64,000 nt of DNA from Elusimicrobium minutum. Its GTDB lineage: Bacteria > Elusimicrobiota > Elusimicrobia > Elusimicrobiales > UBA9959. The DNA is taken from positions 203,652 to 267,651 of the forward strand of contig DYIF01000001.1 in assembly GCA_020723765.1 (NCBI GenBank). Reading direction: 5' to 3'. Numbering within the stretch: the stretch's first letter is position 1; every line of letters begins with the position of its first letter. The notes beneath the pieces are model-generated. The model searched no databases and was not told where the DNA came from. It saw only the letters and a list, made by a program, of their open reading frames with translations. The translations under genes were made by a program, and so were the position numbers. Below are positions 1-15,000 of this stretch, in pieces.

Positions 1-3000
1 CTCGATTTTATTACATAATGATTACCATTAACATAACTTAACAAACCGTTTATATATGTCCAGCTTGATTGATAAATATTACTTACATCCAGCCAAACCT
101 CGGTATTTGAATTAAACCCGGAACCATCAAAATATTTTGTAGTATCTTGATTTAATATCGAAACTTTTATCCAGTTAATCGGGCTATCATCATAAACAGT
201 ACCTATAATAGTTGGAATATTATTATAAGAAGAATTAGCCTCAGGGAAAGTAGGTTGAGTTATGGGTCCTTCATTATCGAATATAAATGTTCTTGTGGTA
301 TAAGAAAATTCCATATTGGTCGTCATATCCACAGACCTTGCCGCAATATAAAACTTTTTACCGTTCTTTCCGTCGTTAGTGGACTCCTTCCAAACGAAAT
401 CTAAGTTGCCTGGATTTGTAAAATCGGAATTTGTATAACTCCAATTGTTTATTATACCTTTCGGAAGATTATTTGTTCCGCTAACCGACCACCAGCCGGT
501 ATCGGATACGTTCCAGTGAGGAGTAGCGGGACTAAAATAATAAGTGGTTCCTCCGTTTATATACCACATTCTAATATAAACCGAGTTTATATTCGAAGTC
601 TGATCGTAAACAGTTCCGCTTATCGCATTCATAGATGAATATCTAACATCGTTTACCGGGGGATAAGTTATATTGGTTTGAGGCGGAGTTTTATCGAAAC
701 TGAAAGTGGAGTTAAAAATATTAAAGTTACCGGCCCTGTCTATTACCTTAACATCAGCTCTAAGCCCGTTGTCTCTATCGGGCCAATTAACCGCGGAAGT
801 ATTTAAAGACCAACCGAAAGGTGAGCCTGTAGATGATGAAGAATTTGTAACAAGCCATATTTCAGGATAATTCGGATCGTCAGTAGTATCCTTTGCCCAT
901 ATGCTCCCGTTCCAGTAAGCGTTAAGCGATATATCGTAGATTCTTACAAGCGGGAATTTTACATTATAACTATCCTGAGCGGTACCTGTGATAGAGTTAA
1001 GAGAGTTATATCTGTACCCGTCTATGGGTTGAGTTATTACCGCGGTCGGACTTGATGTATCGAATCTAAAAACGGAGCCGGTAAGAAGAACCGTCTGAGT
1101 GTTTCCCGCTATATCGAAAGCTCGAGATTTTATTTCGTATAAACCGTTATCTTCAAAACCGCTCGGAGTATTATTGGGCGGAAGTTGTGTGGTTTTAGTC
1201 CAGTTAAGGCCGGAAACCGGGTTAAGCCATGTCTCAGCGCTAACCCATAAAGTCCCGTTCCAGTAATAATTATTACCGAAAAGTTGTTGTATTCTAATTT
1301 GAGTGTTTTTTACACCGCTTGGATTTGAGTTGGGATCCGAAGATGTCCCGGTAACCGAAGATATGAAATTATAAAATTCAAGGTTAACCGGGAACGAAAT
1401 ATCGGATACCGGAGGAGTTACATCGTATCTTAATATAACGGTAGCGTCTCCTACCTTGGAGTTTGAAGCTTTATCTCCGGCCTTAACATAAATATTATAA
1501 TTTTTATTGTCAGAAAGAGTCGGGGACAAGACGGAGAAATTATAATTCGGTCCGGTACCGGTTATAGATGCGCCTATCCATTTTTGAGTTAACGAATTAA
1601 ATGTAGATGTTTGAGGATCGTAATAGTTTAAGCTGTCCGCTTCCTGCACCGCTATTGAAGCGTAATCGATAGAAAAAGGCTCGTAAATACTTCCCGAAAC
1701 AGTAGGAACAAAATTAATATTTCCTTTAGAGTCCGGCAAAGAAATAGGATATGTTATTATAGGCTCTGGCGGCGTAGTATCATATACAAAACTTATTGAG
1801 CTTATATTTACTTCCTCGTTATAAGGTACCGCATTGTCTCGGGCTTTCACCCTTACACGGTATTTATATCCGTCCCTAAATGCGGGCGCGTTTATCTGCC
1901 ACGAACCGTTTGAATAACTTCCGTTAAGCGATGCGTCGTTATCTAGCGGATAAAATACTTCCCCAGCAACAGTAAACGTCCCCGGCACCAAACCGTTCCA
2001 GCACATTCCGACAGGCTGCACCTCGCAGATGCTTAACAATATCTGAGATTTATCAGAAACTCCGGCCATATTATCGCTTACGCTTCCGGCTATTATACTT
2101 ACGGCATTTACGGTGGAACCGTTTATAGGAAGAGTTACCATTGAAACCGGAGGAGTGGTATCGTAAATTATGTTATAATTGGTAGCCACGTTAAGCATCA
2201 GGTCCGATGGATTTGGTATGGGTATGGCGTTATCCTGAGCTCTGGCTCTAACTCTATAAATCTTATTACCGACTAATGCCGAAGAAAGTCCAGCTGGCTC
2301 AAAAGTCCAGGTTCCCGATGACGGACCCGAAGCCGACCAACCGGTAGCGTTAAAGAAAGAGTTGTATTCGTTTAGAGTATTTATAAAAGAAGAGGCGCCG
2401 TCGAAATAATAAGTCGTTCCGCCGTCCACATAAGAAACCGAAACCTGAATATTGGAAGCTCCGTTTATACCGCTTGCGGTATTTGGATTTTGGTCCGATG
2501 CCGTGCCGTAAACCGTAGGGAAAACCGAATATATCCCGCTTTGAGCCGGCGAGGACACTGAAACTACGGGCATAAGTTTGTCTATTCTTATCGTATGAGA
2601 GGATGATCCTACTACGAAATTATTTTGGATATTTCCTGCTTTGTCGTATGCCTTAGAATAAAAGGTATAGGTGTAATTGTCGGTCCAGAAAGGCATGGAA
2701 GAAACGGACCACGAGGATTGATAAATATTGGCCGAAACGTAAGTATTGGGGTCTAAACTCCAGCCCGAGCCGTTCCAGTATTGATTTTGATTATTATTTT
2801 TCAAAAATAATCTTATCTCGGATATCTGAGCCGAAGGATATCCCGAGATGTTTTCTAAAACCAAATCTTCCAAAATATTTCCGCTTGAAATGGAGACGTC
2901 GCTTCTTATCTGACCGTTTGAAACCGAGGAGATAGTAGCGGTGGGAGTTATTATGTCGTAATTAAAATTATACGGACCAAACCATGCGGAATCGTTTCCT

Positions 3001-6000
3001 TCAAAAATCGCGTCTTTATAAGAATTATCGCGAGCTTTCACTCTGACAGAGTATTTTACTCCGTTTATCAAAGCGGCCGTAGGAACGGATATGGAATAAC
3101 TCCATGTGGAAGTGACCGCGTAATAAGAGGCTATATTATTGGACTCGCTCCAGCTTGATGTAAAAGTAGACAAAACGTTATCCCAGTATTTATCTTGATA
3201 ATCTCCGTTTAATGCCTTTAACTCGACAAAAACATTGTTTATGCCGGCAGACGGAGGAGTGGTTCCAGGCGGATCGGTTGCAGTACCGGTAAAAGCGGAT
3301 ATATTGTTGTAATACTGTTTTATACCGTCCGGAGTAGTTATTGAAACTGCCGGGGGGGTCGTGTCGAAAAATACTATATTTTCAAGGGGAGAGGCTTCGG
3401 GAACATTATAGAAGTTTATACCTTCGGATATAAAGGTATAAGATGAGCCGTCTACGAAATTAGGTAAAGACGCGGAGTAAGTCCATGCTCCGCCGGAAGG
3501 AGTAACCGATGTGGAAATTTTTGTAGCCGTAAAAGATCCAGAATAGTTCCACCACCAACTGTCCGAGTTTCGTTTGATATAAACATTCACCGATTTTGTG
3601 TCCGGGTTTGCCGTTCCGACTATATTGCTTATCTGTTTTCTATACGAATTATTGGGCGGCTGGGTTATTGAAGTAAAAGAGGGCGGTGGAGCGAATTTAA
3701 ACCTTCTTGAGCCGTAAACGCTTTGAGCATTTCCGACATTATCTGCGGCCGAAGATTTTATTATGTAATAACATAAGGGGTTTAGTTTGGTTGGGTCTAT
3801 ATTATAAATCCATTGTTTTGTTCCGCTGTTATACGAAGAAACTCCAAGCCACAACTCCAAACTCTGGAAACCGTTTCCGTTAAAATACTGACCGTTATAA
3901 GCAGGAGCTACGCAGTCTCCGCCCTGAGTGGTATCTTGCTGTATCCTGATTTGAACCGTGGATATACCGCTTGTGAAATCATCGGCAGTACCAGTAATTT
4001 GAGCAAACGGCAGGAAACTTCCGTTTTCAACGTCGGGATAAGTTACGGTTGAAGTAGGAATTATAATATCGAGAGTAAATGTCGATTTATTCAAATTAAA
4101 ATCCAAATAATTCCCGGCTTTATCGTTAACCCTTGCTCTAAGCTCGAATGTCGCGCTTCCTCGTCCGACAGACCAGCTGTTTGCCGAGTTATCGTTTAAG
4201 GGAAGCGCCGTAATTAACCAGTTGGAAAGATTGGAGGTTATAGCCGTAGAAACATAAGTATCCGACCAGGTTAAACTATTAAAGTTCCAGTATTTATTTC
4301 TCTCCATGTCTTTCAAATCTATTACTACGTTATTTAATCCGGATATTACTTCGCCACCGATCTCCGGATCCGAAGCGGTTCCCGAAATTTGAGTTTTAGT
4401 TTTAAAATAAGTGTTATTATCGTTAACGGTTCCTATCGGCGTAGAATAATCTATTATAAATGTAGCCGTAGAATAAACGGTTTCCACATTAGGTCCGCCG
4501 AAAAACGGTTCGGTATTATCTTTAGCGTAAGATATAACTTCAAATCTAAATCCGTTCCCTTTATCTACCGACGGATAGCAGTTTCCGCTATTGCTTCCTT
4601 TAAACGCGGTATCCGATATAGTTCTTATCCAGTCGTTAACTGTTCCCAAGTTTCTGTTAAGCCATCCCTGATCAGTATTAACCCAGTCGTTGTTTAAAAG
4701 GTTATAATAACAGGGGACTTCGTTTTTATCTTTTCTTATAATCTTTACATAAACCTCGCCTACACCGCTTGGATAACCCGATTCGTATTCGTTTGCTGTT
4801 CCCGCTATATTATTTATCGGATAGTTATAATAAAAGGTTGAGCCGTTACCCAAAGCCGGGTATGTGGTTATTGAAACCGGCGCCCACTTGTCTATTGTAA
4901 ATAAATTGTAACCGGAGGATGGAGCGGGGGTATCCGGAATATTTAAGTTATTAGCTATATCCTTAGCTCTTACAAAAACTTTAAATCTCAAAGCCCCCGA
5001 GAGAGAATTAAAATAAGTAGAAAGATTAGAGTCGGTATAAACCCATGAGGATTGATATATCTCCGTCGCATTTTTCCAGTGAGAGGAGTAATTGTAAGTT
5101 CCATCCCAACCTGTTCCATTCCAGTAAGCGCCGTCCGCATCTCTTTGTATGAGAACCTGAACGCCGTCGGAAGGAAGATAAGATATAGGTTCGCTAACCG
5201 TTCCGCTTATATACGGCAAAGAAGTATAAGCTTTTGCGTCCGATGGAGTAGATACCCCAACGGTCGGAGGAGTATTATCGTATATAAAAGATTTTTCAAT
5301 GTAATTTTCCAAGTTCTCCGATCTATCTACCGCTCTAACTCTTACATAATAAGTAGTACCTTCCGATAACTCCAAAGTCGCGGGCCACAAATCTCCGGTG
5401 TTTCCGGGATATCTCCATGTCATAGAAGAATAAATCGTTGCTCCGATATCAGCATCCGCAACTCCGACAACGCTAACCGTAGAAACAGCTCTCCAGTTAT
5501 CACCGCTTACAAACCCGCTCCCGTTAAATGTTTTTCCGGAGTTGTCAGCGATTTGAATAAATATGCCGTTAGGTTTTATACCGCTCATAGATTCGGTTGA
5601 AGCGTTTAAAACCCAATCTATGGAATTTCCGGTTATTGTTGAAATATCTATTAATTTTCTAAAACCGGAGTTAAACGAGGTTATTGAAGAGGAAGGTTTA
5701 TTAACATCGTATATGAAAAATCTTCTATATGCGCCATCCGGAGTTTGATTGCCTGCGTAATCTACAGACCAAACATCCAATCTGTACTTTTTATTGTTAA
5801 CCCAGTTAGAAACGGAATAATCCCAGGGATTTATATTATTTACACCCACATAAGTGGAATCCACTACGCTCCATATGTTTCCGTCCCATTTTGGTTTTAC
5901 GGCCCCCGACTCGGAAACATTTGTAATCTGAATTTTAATCGGCGGAACTATTCCGGCCGGAGTATCCGCCCCCTGGCCGTTTATCGGATTAATCGTTCTA

Positions 6001-9000
6001 TTTGTACCGTAGAAAGCGTTTGAACCGCTCATAGGAGTCGATATTACTATTGTCGGATAGTTAAAATCGGATGTTACTTTTATTGTCTTTAACGACTCCA
6101 CATTTCCAGCCTTATCCGTTCCGTAAATACCCATCCAGTACTCTTTATTGTTTATTAAAATAGCAGGCGGATTATAACCTACCGGAGGATAAGACCAGGT
6201 TATAGTATCTTTTGAAACCGCAAAATCTACCGGAAGATCGGTAACCGTATTTAAAAGCCAGTTAGAGTTTCCATCCCAGTAATAAACATCCGCTCCTTCA
6301 TAATAATAAATTCTAAGTTTCAAATCCTGTAAACCGCTCAAACCGCCATAGCTATTGCCGGAAATACTGTTTATATTTGTCATATAACCGTTAGCGGTAG
6401 GAGTCGTTATATTAGAATTAGGAGGCGTTCCATCCACTATAAACTTAATTTCTTTGGGCGGATTTTCAACATTCCCGCTCGGTTTTGCTTTATCCGTAGC
6501 TCTTACTTTCAAACTATATTCTTTATCGGATATGAAATTAGAAGCCCCATCGAAGGGATAGCGCCAGGTGCTTGTGCCTATCGCGGTAAACCAGCTCGCA
6601 GTCTCCGTGGTATTGCTTGAAAAAGCGGAGCTTAACCAGTAATAAGTCGCGTTCCCGTCCAGATAGCTTAAGTTAAGTTCTACCTTTTCTAACTGAATGC
6701 CTACAAAAGGAAGATTAGTGTCAGTTGCGGTTCCATTAAAAGCGTTAGGTCCCGATATATCCGATGGTTTGTATGTTCCGCTTGAAACCGGGAAGATTAT
6801 AGTAGAGACGGGAGGAGTTTTGTCCCATATAAAAGTTATCGAAGACTGACCCACTACAAATCCGTTCTGAGTATTTCCCGCTCTGTCTTTCGCTCTTGAA
6901 TTTAATATATAGTATCTATTAGAGATAAGAGCAGAAACTAAGTTAGGATGAGTATAAGACCATGTATCTGTTCCGTTTACTATATTGAAACTTGAACCCA
7001 ATACGCTAAAGCCGCCGTCTCCGTCATACCACCATTTAGCCCCAACCTCGTCGTATATTTGAACTTCAACCTGTTTTAAATCCGATTTTAAAGGACCGTT
7101 TGTACCGTTAGGGTCGTATGCCGTTCCGCCGATGTAGCTTAAGCTGTTAAGTATGGCTAAATTAGTTGGAGTGGATATATAAGAATATGGAGTCGTAGTA
7201 TCGTATACTATTTCAAAATTGGGAAGATTATTTTCTGTGGCCTCGTAATTACCCGCTTTATCCACGGCTCTTACAAATATCTTATAATTTTTGCCGTCCA
7301 ATAAAGAATTGTTCAACAATGTGGAAGTAGACCAGTTGAGTACATTTGCGTTTATCGAGTCGTTATTTGCCAAAATCTCCTGCACCCCCGAAACAAATCC
7401 GGTCCCGTTAAAATATGTTCCGGCTCCGGCGTCCACTACTCTAACATAAACTTTATCCATACCGTAAACATAAGCCTCGGGAAGTTCGGTTCTTTGCGGG
7501 TCGTAGGCCGTCCCGGATATATTTGAAAGATAGTTTGTATAAATATAGTTAGGTTGAGTTATTGCCGCGGTAGGCTTTGTATTATCCACTATAAAAGTTC
7601 TTATGGTAGGCGGGTTTTCTTGTTCGTTTGAAGCGTTCCAACCTCTTACTATATACTGGTATGTGGCGTTATCTACAGTAAAAGCTAAATTGGGAGTTAT
7701 GGGCATAGACCAGTTGGCTCCGACGACATTTACAAAGGTATAAGTGTCGGTATTGATCCAGGACTGAGTAGGCTCGTACCAGTAAGACGCAGGTTCTTTT
7801 AATCTCTTTAAATGCACCTCGACGCTGTTTATCGCCCTTAAATTTGTACCGGTACCCTGAACGCTTCCCAAATCGCTCGACTTATAATTTCCCATCTCGT
7901 TAAGCGGTTTTGTTATAACGGTATCGGCCTGAGGAGTAACGACTCTAAATGTTATATCCGGAGAGTTTGCTCCGGGATAAGGCCTTGCATTTCCGGCTTT
8001 ATCTATAGCCACCGCCTGAAGGTCGTAATCTTCGTAGTTTATCCAGTTTATGCCGCTTGTGTTCCAAGTCCAGGCCGAAGGCTGGCCCTGGACATCGGCG
8101 ACAACGCCGGTAGCAACCCATATCCTGTCGTTAGGATACTCGCCCGTAGGACAGTTTGTAAAATTATTAAGATTTGCGTCATAACACTGGACTATTCCGC
8201 TTGTTTTTCTCAAAGCTATTAAAATACCGTTTGTGGCTCTTAGTTCCCCGGGTAATGTATCCGATGCAGTTCCCCCTATCCTTGAAACGCTTTCAACGGT
8301 TCCGGTAGGATAAGTGGCTATAGATACGGGATCGGTCATATCGCCCGTAAAATAATTTGTTGTCCAGAGTTCCTGCAGGTTTCCCACTCTATCGCTAACT
8401 CTACTCATTACATAATAAGTAGTTCCGTCTTCTATCGCCGTAGGAGGCAGAGAATAACTCCATGTTCCGCTTGAAAGACCGGTAAAAGCTGCGCTACTCC
8501 ATACTATAGATTCGGAAGCGAAAGATGTACCGTTCCACCACTGGTTATCCTTAAGCCTTCTAAGAGCTATACTTACTCCGTTTGAGGCTATGCCGCTTTC
8601 ATAAGTTCTACCGCTTTGCGCATATCCTTTCAAATTCTCAACGCTATCGTCCGCGGTACCGGTTATGGCGGAGGCCCCGCTTAAGAAACTATTATTTGCG
8701 GGGAATGTAACAACCGATGTGGGAGTAGTAAAATCGACAATAAAAGTGAAAGTGGATTTAACCGCATAATTTATATTATTACCCGCAATATCTTTTGCCA
8801 TCGTTATTATATCGTACTGATATCCGTCTTCCTCATCCGAAGGTATTATTCCTCTTATCCAGGATGAAAGCCCGGTTACGCCGTAGTTATCATTTGAAGT
8901 TGCATTCCATTGGGAAGTAGTAAAATTATAATAATTATTATCGCTTCTTCTTAACGATATTCTAACTTCCGATAAACCGGAGGGCTCACCGCCGGCATTG

Positions 9001-12000
9001 GGATCTGTTGCGGTTCCCGATATGGTGTCGGTTGAAAATCTTATTGCAAAATTATTGGGATATGTAACCGAAGTCGTAGGCGTAGATGAATCGAAACCGA
9101 ACCAATAAGCGGGTGAGTTATCCGAATTTTGATTGTTATCTATCTGAGCGGTTGTCGGTTTTGGAGTTTCGTTTCCGGCGCTATCTTTCGCTATAGCCCA
9201 TATATATAGTTTTGAGTTGTTAACCGGTGTTAAAAGCGGAAGGGTAATATTCCATGACCCTCCGGAATAATTGGCGGTTACCCAATTGTTATATTTTGTA
9301 GTAACGGAATCGTCCCAGTCGTTGCTTGAGTTAGTGTATGTTCCTTTCCATGTAGAGTTATACATTCCAGCCGACTTAACCAAAACCTTAACCTCGGTAA
9401 TATTCCCAAAATCCGAAGCGGTACCGTATAATGTCGGGACATAATTTATATAAGCCTGAGCGGGAGAAGTGGTATTTGCTAAAGGATATTGGTTATCGAA
9501 TCTTACGGTTATGCCCGATCCTGTCGGAAAATCCGCAGGAGTTGGTTCGGAATATGGCGGACCGAACTCCTTATTTAAAGCCAAATCATAAGCGTATGTT
9601 ATTACAAAGTAATCTTTCGTTCCTATAGATTGTATTGCGGATTGCAAATTGGATGGAAGATTATAAACCCAACTTACCGTAGCCTGACCCAAAGAATAAG
9701 GAGCTGTATTAACGCTTGTTTCAAACCATACCGGATTAAGCGACGTAAAACCCGTCCCATCCCACCAGTTTCCGCCGGAAATTTGCAAAGCCACTTTTAC
9801 GGTATGGGTTCCCAATTTAGATTCGTAATTTCTTGTTCCATACCTTTCGTCTGTCGCATAACCAGATATCTGAGTCCAGCTGCTTATATAAACATTATTT
9901 AAAGGATATGTTATGGCCGATGTCGGTTTTTCTATGTCGTAGTATATTGTTCTAGATACTATGGTTGAAGTATTTCCCGCAATATCAAAGGCTTTCGCTT
10001 CTATCTTATATTGTTTATCGTTTTCAAAATAAAGATTTGAATTATTATAAATCCATGAAGAAGTGGAACCGCCGGTATAATTTAACCATAACGAAGTTCC
10101 GCATCCCACATAATTTGTCCCGTTAAAACATTTCGAATCGGTTAAGTTTGTTATCGCAATTTGGATATTATTGGTCTGAGTATTTTGAGAAGTCTGAGTA
10201 TTGGATGTGGTTCCCGTTATGGGGGTTGAAATTTTAATCCCGGAATAAACAGCATTATCCTGAGGATAAGTAATGGATACGTTCGGCGGAGTTATGTCGT
10301 ATGTAAAAGTATATGTAGAATAAACTTGAGATATATTTCCGGCATAATCGTAGCTTCTGACCACCGCGGTATAAACTCTGTCGTCTATAAGCATAGACTG
10401 GTCTATTGTAAACTTCCAACTCGAGGTGGAAGGATTCGGCCAATCGGTAGGAAGCCAGGTTTCCGATGCGCTCCATGCCGAACCCGTCCAGAATCTTTCG
10501 CTTGCGCCCGTTCCGGTTGAAATCTTAATCTCCGCGTAATTAAATCCGGCTAAATTATCGGATGCGTTACCGCTTATTTCGTTTAATAAATTCAAAGCGC
10601 TTTGGGTCGGAGTCGTTATTGAAACGGTCGGAGGAGTATCGTCGACTATAAAATATCTGACATTCGTAGGCCTTGTAAGAGCGGTTTCCTGATTTCCGCT
10701 ACCGCTGTCGTCTGAAAGCTTAGAATCGTCTTCGGATAATACTTCCAACTTATACTCTCTATCGCCGTCCCATGTAATATCCGGCAGATAAACCCATGAC
10801 GCGTTTGGAGGATTGGGAGTAACAGAGACATTAAGCCAGGCGGTATCAGAGGATATGTTTACAAACGAGGTTCCGTTGTAATAATAAGTGGTCCCCGAGT
10901 TTATATAACTGAGTCTTATTTTTGTAGAAGCTATGCCCGAGTTATTTTCGGTATAAAAATTATCGTAAGCGCTACCCTGTAATCTTGAGTTTGTCGCCGA
11001 TTTTCCTATATGAGTCGACCTGTATCTTCCTCCGCCGGACACCGAATCGTCCTGTGGTAAAGTTATAGTGGAATTAGGAGCGGCTTTATCTATCTTAATA
11101 ACCATCGAGGATACATCGACGGTAAAAATCTGAGTTATATTTCCGGCTTTATCTATCGCTCTAACCAAAATCATATATTTTAAGCCGGTTGTTCCCGGAG
11201 TAAATTTAGAGTCAAGCCCGGAAGGCGAGAAAACGAAGTATGTTGCGTTTGGCGAAAGATAACCGTAACTACCGACATTAAGCCATAGAGGATTTACGCC
11301 GGAGTCTAAGAAATCCGAACCGTCAAACCATAACCTTGGATTTCCAAATTGCTGTATCGCTATCTGAATGTTTTGATTGGAATCCGACCAGTTGTCCGCC
11401 GAAACTCCTCTGATTTCGTTTATATATCTTATACCGCTCTTATTTGCGTCTATCGGTATTGTTATGGAAGCGGTCGGCGATGTTCTATCTATGGTAAAAA
11501 CGAAAGATGCGGACGATCCTTCGTTCCCGGCCTTGTCGGTAGCGTAAGCGGTAACCTCGTAACTTCTATCCGGCTCAAAAGCTAAATCGTTTTGGAAATA
11601 AGTTGTTGTGTAATAGAGGGTTCCGGATTTATTAATATCGTCCCAGTTAAGTGTGGCGTTAAGTTTAGTATAGGGGTCGTTTAAAGCAGTAAATGTCGAT
11701 GACTGCCAGTTCCAGTACTCGTTTGCTTCGTTTCTTTTTATTCTAAAATATCCACCGGTAACCGTTCCTACGGAGTTATCGGCCAATACCGCCGAAACCG
11801 AAGATATGGTTATATTATATTTTTTATTCGGGAAAGAAACATTAACGGTCGGATTAGTGTCGTCTATTATAAATACATTTCCGACACCAGGAGTTTCTTC
11901 CATATTAAGAGTTTGATGAATCGCCTTAGACTGTACTCTATATCTTCTGTTGTTTGTCCAGGGCGGAGAATTGATGCTCCAGTTTCCTCCCGCAAAAGAA

Positions 12001-15000
12001 TTAACCCCTATAAAATCGTTAAATATGCTTTTTAAAACCCACGAACTTCCGTTGAAACACAAATCGTCGGCCGTATTTTCGGTTAAATCCGGTCCGAAAT
12101 CCACTATCTTTACGGCGACCGTTGTCGCAAAAACCGCGGTACCAGTAATTTGATTTAGGTTAGCGGATTTAAAATGAGGAACGGTATCGTTAGGCGTAGT
12201 TATTGTAGAAGACGGCGGAGGAGGGAACAACTGAAATTGTATATACTCATATCCATTTGGAGAGGCGGGTTTTGCCGTTTCATTGCCGGCGGTATCCACC
12301 GCTTTTGCAAAAATTCTGTAATAAATACCGTTTTTATCCAGAGCCCAGGTAGGAGTGGAAATCCCGGTTGCGGTCCAGTTTGTTCCCGGCGGAACAGTAT
12401 AAAAAATTTCCGAGGAACTATTCCATAAGCCGTTCGCCGAGTTCCAGTAATAACCAGTTGAACAACCCGCATTGTCGCATTTAAAATAAGAAACCTGAAT
12501 ATTGCTTACGCTACCCGGCGGGGCGTCGGAAGCCTGACCGGTAACGCTTGATAAAGCCACACTTATAACCGAATTATGAGCCGGCCATGTAATAGTAGAT
12601 ACGGGCGGGGTAAAATCAGCTTTTACATTGGTAACAGTGGAGTAAATAATCTGAGTATTTCCGGCGGTATCCACCGCATAAGCGTCTATGTCGTATGTTT
12701 CGCCGGTTGCCCATGGAGAAGCGTTTAAATACCAGTATGTAGCGTTCGGACTTAAATATCCGTAAGTTTTAACATCGTTAAATACGCTTGAGCCGACCCA
12801 GCCGTTGGAAGAACTTGACCAGTAAGTGGGGCCGGTGTTATTTTTAATTCTAACGTAAACATTTGAAACCTTACCAGGCGAAGCGTCGTAAGAAGTACCC
12901 GTAACCTTTCCCGTCTGAGAAACATAACCGTCCGTAACCGGGTACGTTATTGCGGATGTCGGTTTTGAAATATCGTATATAAAAGAAGTTCTTAAAACAA
13001 AACTTCCGGAGTTTTCGAAATTAGTCGCATTATCCTGAGCTCTTGTCCAGACCTCGTAAGTTTTACCGTCCTCCCATGCGCCATCCGGCATGGCTCTTGT
13101 CCAGTTATCGGTGCCGGCGACCGCCAATTCGTTAGGAGAGTTAAAAACCCAGGATATTCCGCTCCAATAATAATTATCGTCCGCTCTTCTAACATAAATC
13201 TTTACATTACCTACGCCGCTACCGTTATTCAAATCCTGGGCGGTTCCAGATATGGTTATAGGCAAAGTGTTTATATAACTTCCGCCCGTAGGAAATGTCA
13301 CGGTCGATACAGGAGGATAATTATCGAATTTAAAAGTGGCCGTTGAATAAAATGTATCCATGTTACCGGCCTGGTCGTAAGACCTTGCGGCTATTCTGAA
13401 AGTACAACCGTAACTTCCGCATGCCGCAACCCATGTACTATCGTTTATGGAGTAATTCCAGGAAGCCGATGTTTGATATAAAGTAAGGTTTGCGTTTGTC
13501 CATACCGCATTATTTTCTGTATCCGGCCCCACCCATACCGAAGATTGATTAGGATTATAATAATTACTAAGGTCGGTATTATAAACTCTAAACTCTACTT
13601 TTGTTATTCCTATATTATCCGTCGCACTCCCCTGTATCGTCGGCAAACTGTTGTGATACAAGGCATTTGGCATCGTTATCTGCGTAGTCGGTTTCGTGTT
13701 ATCGTGCCTTATTACCCTTCCGACATAACCAGGTATGTCCGCCTCTAAAGGCTCTCCGTTTACAGGTCCGTATTCCCTGTTATCCGCCAAATCATACGCC
13801 CAGTTCACTATCCTGTACTGCACATCTTGATTCGCGGGATTTGTTAAATATGCGTTTAAACTTCCGCTAAAATTATATACCCACTGGTTGGGCGTCGTGG
13901 TAGTAGCGTTATTCGCTTCGTACCATATAGGCGTTCCGCTACTAAAATTACCGGCTAACTCGTCCCACCATCCGCTTGGCGCGGTTATACGCTTTATCGC
14001 TACCTTCACCGTGTGCGTTCCCAACCTGGCTTCATAGCTTCTCGTTCCGTATTTCTCGTCGTTTGCAACCCCGGTTACGCTCGTTATAGTTATCACATAT
14101 CCGCTATTTGGATATGTTATGGTAGATGTCGGCTCTTCTATGTCGTATTTTATCGTTACGCTTGCGGTATTTCCGTCGTTTCCCGCAATGTCCGTCGCTT
14201 TAGTTTGTATCTGATACCTGTGATCGTTTACATAGGGCAGATTAGCGGTATACGACCAGGGCGAAAACGGCGCGGTTACGTTTATCCATTTAGGACAGCT
14301 CTGATCGAATCCGTTTGTCCCGTTATAACATTTCGCTCCGCCGGCCGCATCCAAATCCGCTACGCTTATGCTTACAGTGCTTACGCCGGTATTCGCCGAT
14401 GTCTGTGTATTAACCGTATTCCCCGTTATCGGCGTTGAAAGTTTTATTCCGGAATATACCATGTTGTCCTGCGGATAGGTTATCGTTATCTGAGGTCCGG
14501 TAACGTCATATGTAAATGTGTATGTGGAATATACATTAGATACGTTCCCGGCGTAGTCGTAGGCTCGCGCTTCTATCATGTATTCTTTATCATCTACCAA
14601 TATCGCGGGCGGTATCTGGTAATAATAACTTGTCTGGTATTTCAATGTTTGATTCAGCCATGTGTTTGCGTTAGTCGTCCAGCCGGTCCCGTCGTAATAA
14701 TACTTAGGACTTGTCCCAGTGCTTATTCTTACCTGGCCGTAGTTAAATCCGGCTAAATTGTCGTTTGCGTTTACGTATACTTTATCTATCGCCTTTAACG
14801 CCGACGCGGTCGGGCTTGTTATAGTTACCGCAGGCGACGTGTCGTCTACTATAAATTTAACCCTGGTATACGGCGACTGCTCTATGTTTCCGCTCCCGCT
14901 TCCGTCCCATTTCTTTGTTAAATCTTCGCTCATAGCTTCAAGTATGTATTCCCTGTCGCCGGCCCAGCTTATGTCGTTCATATAGTCCCAGCTCTTTGTC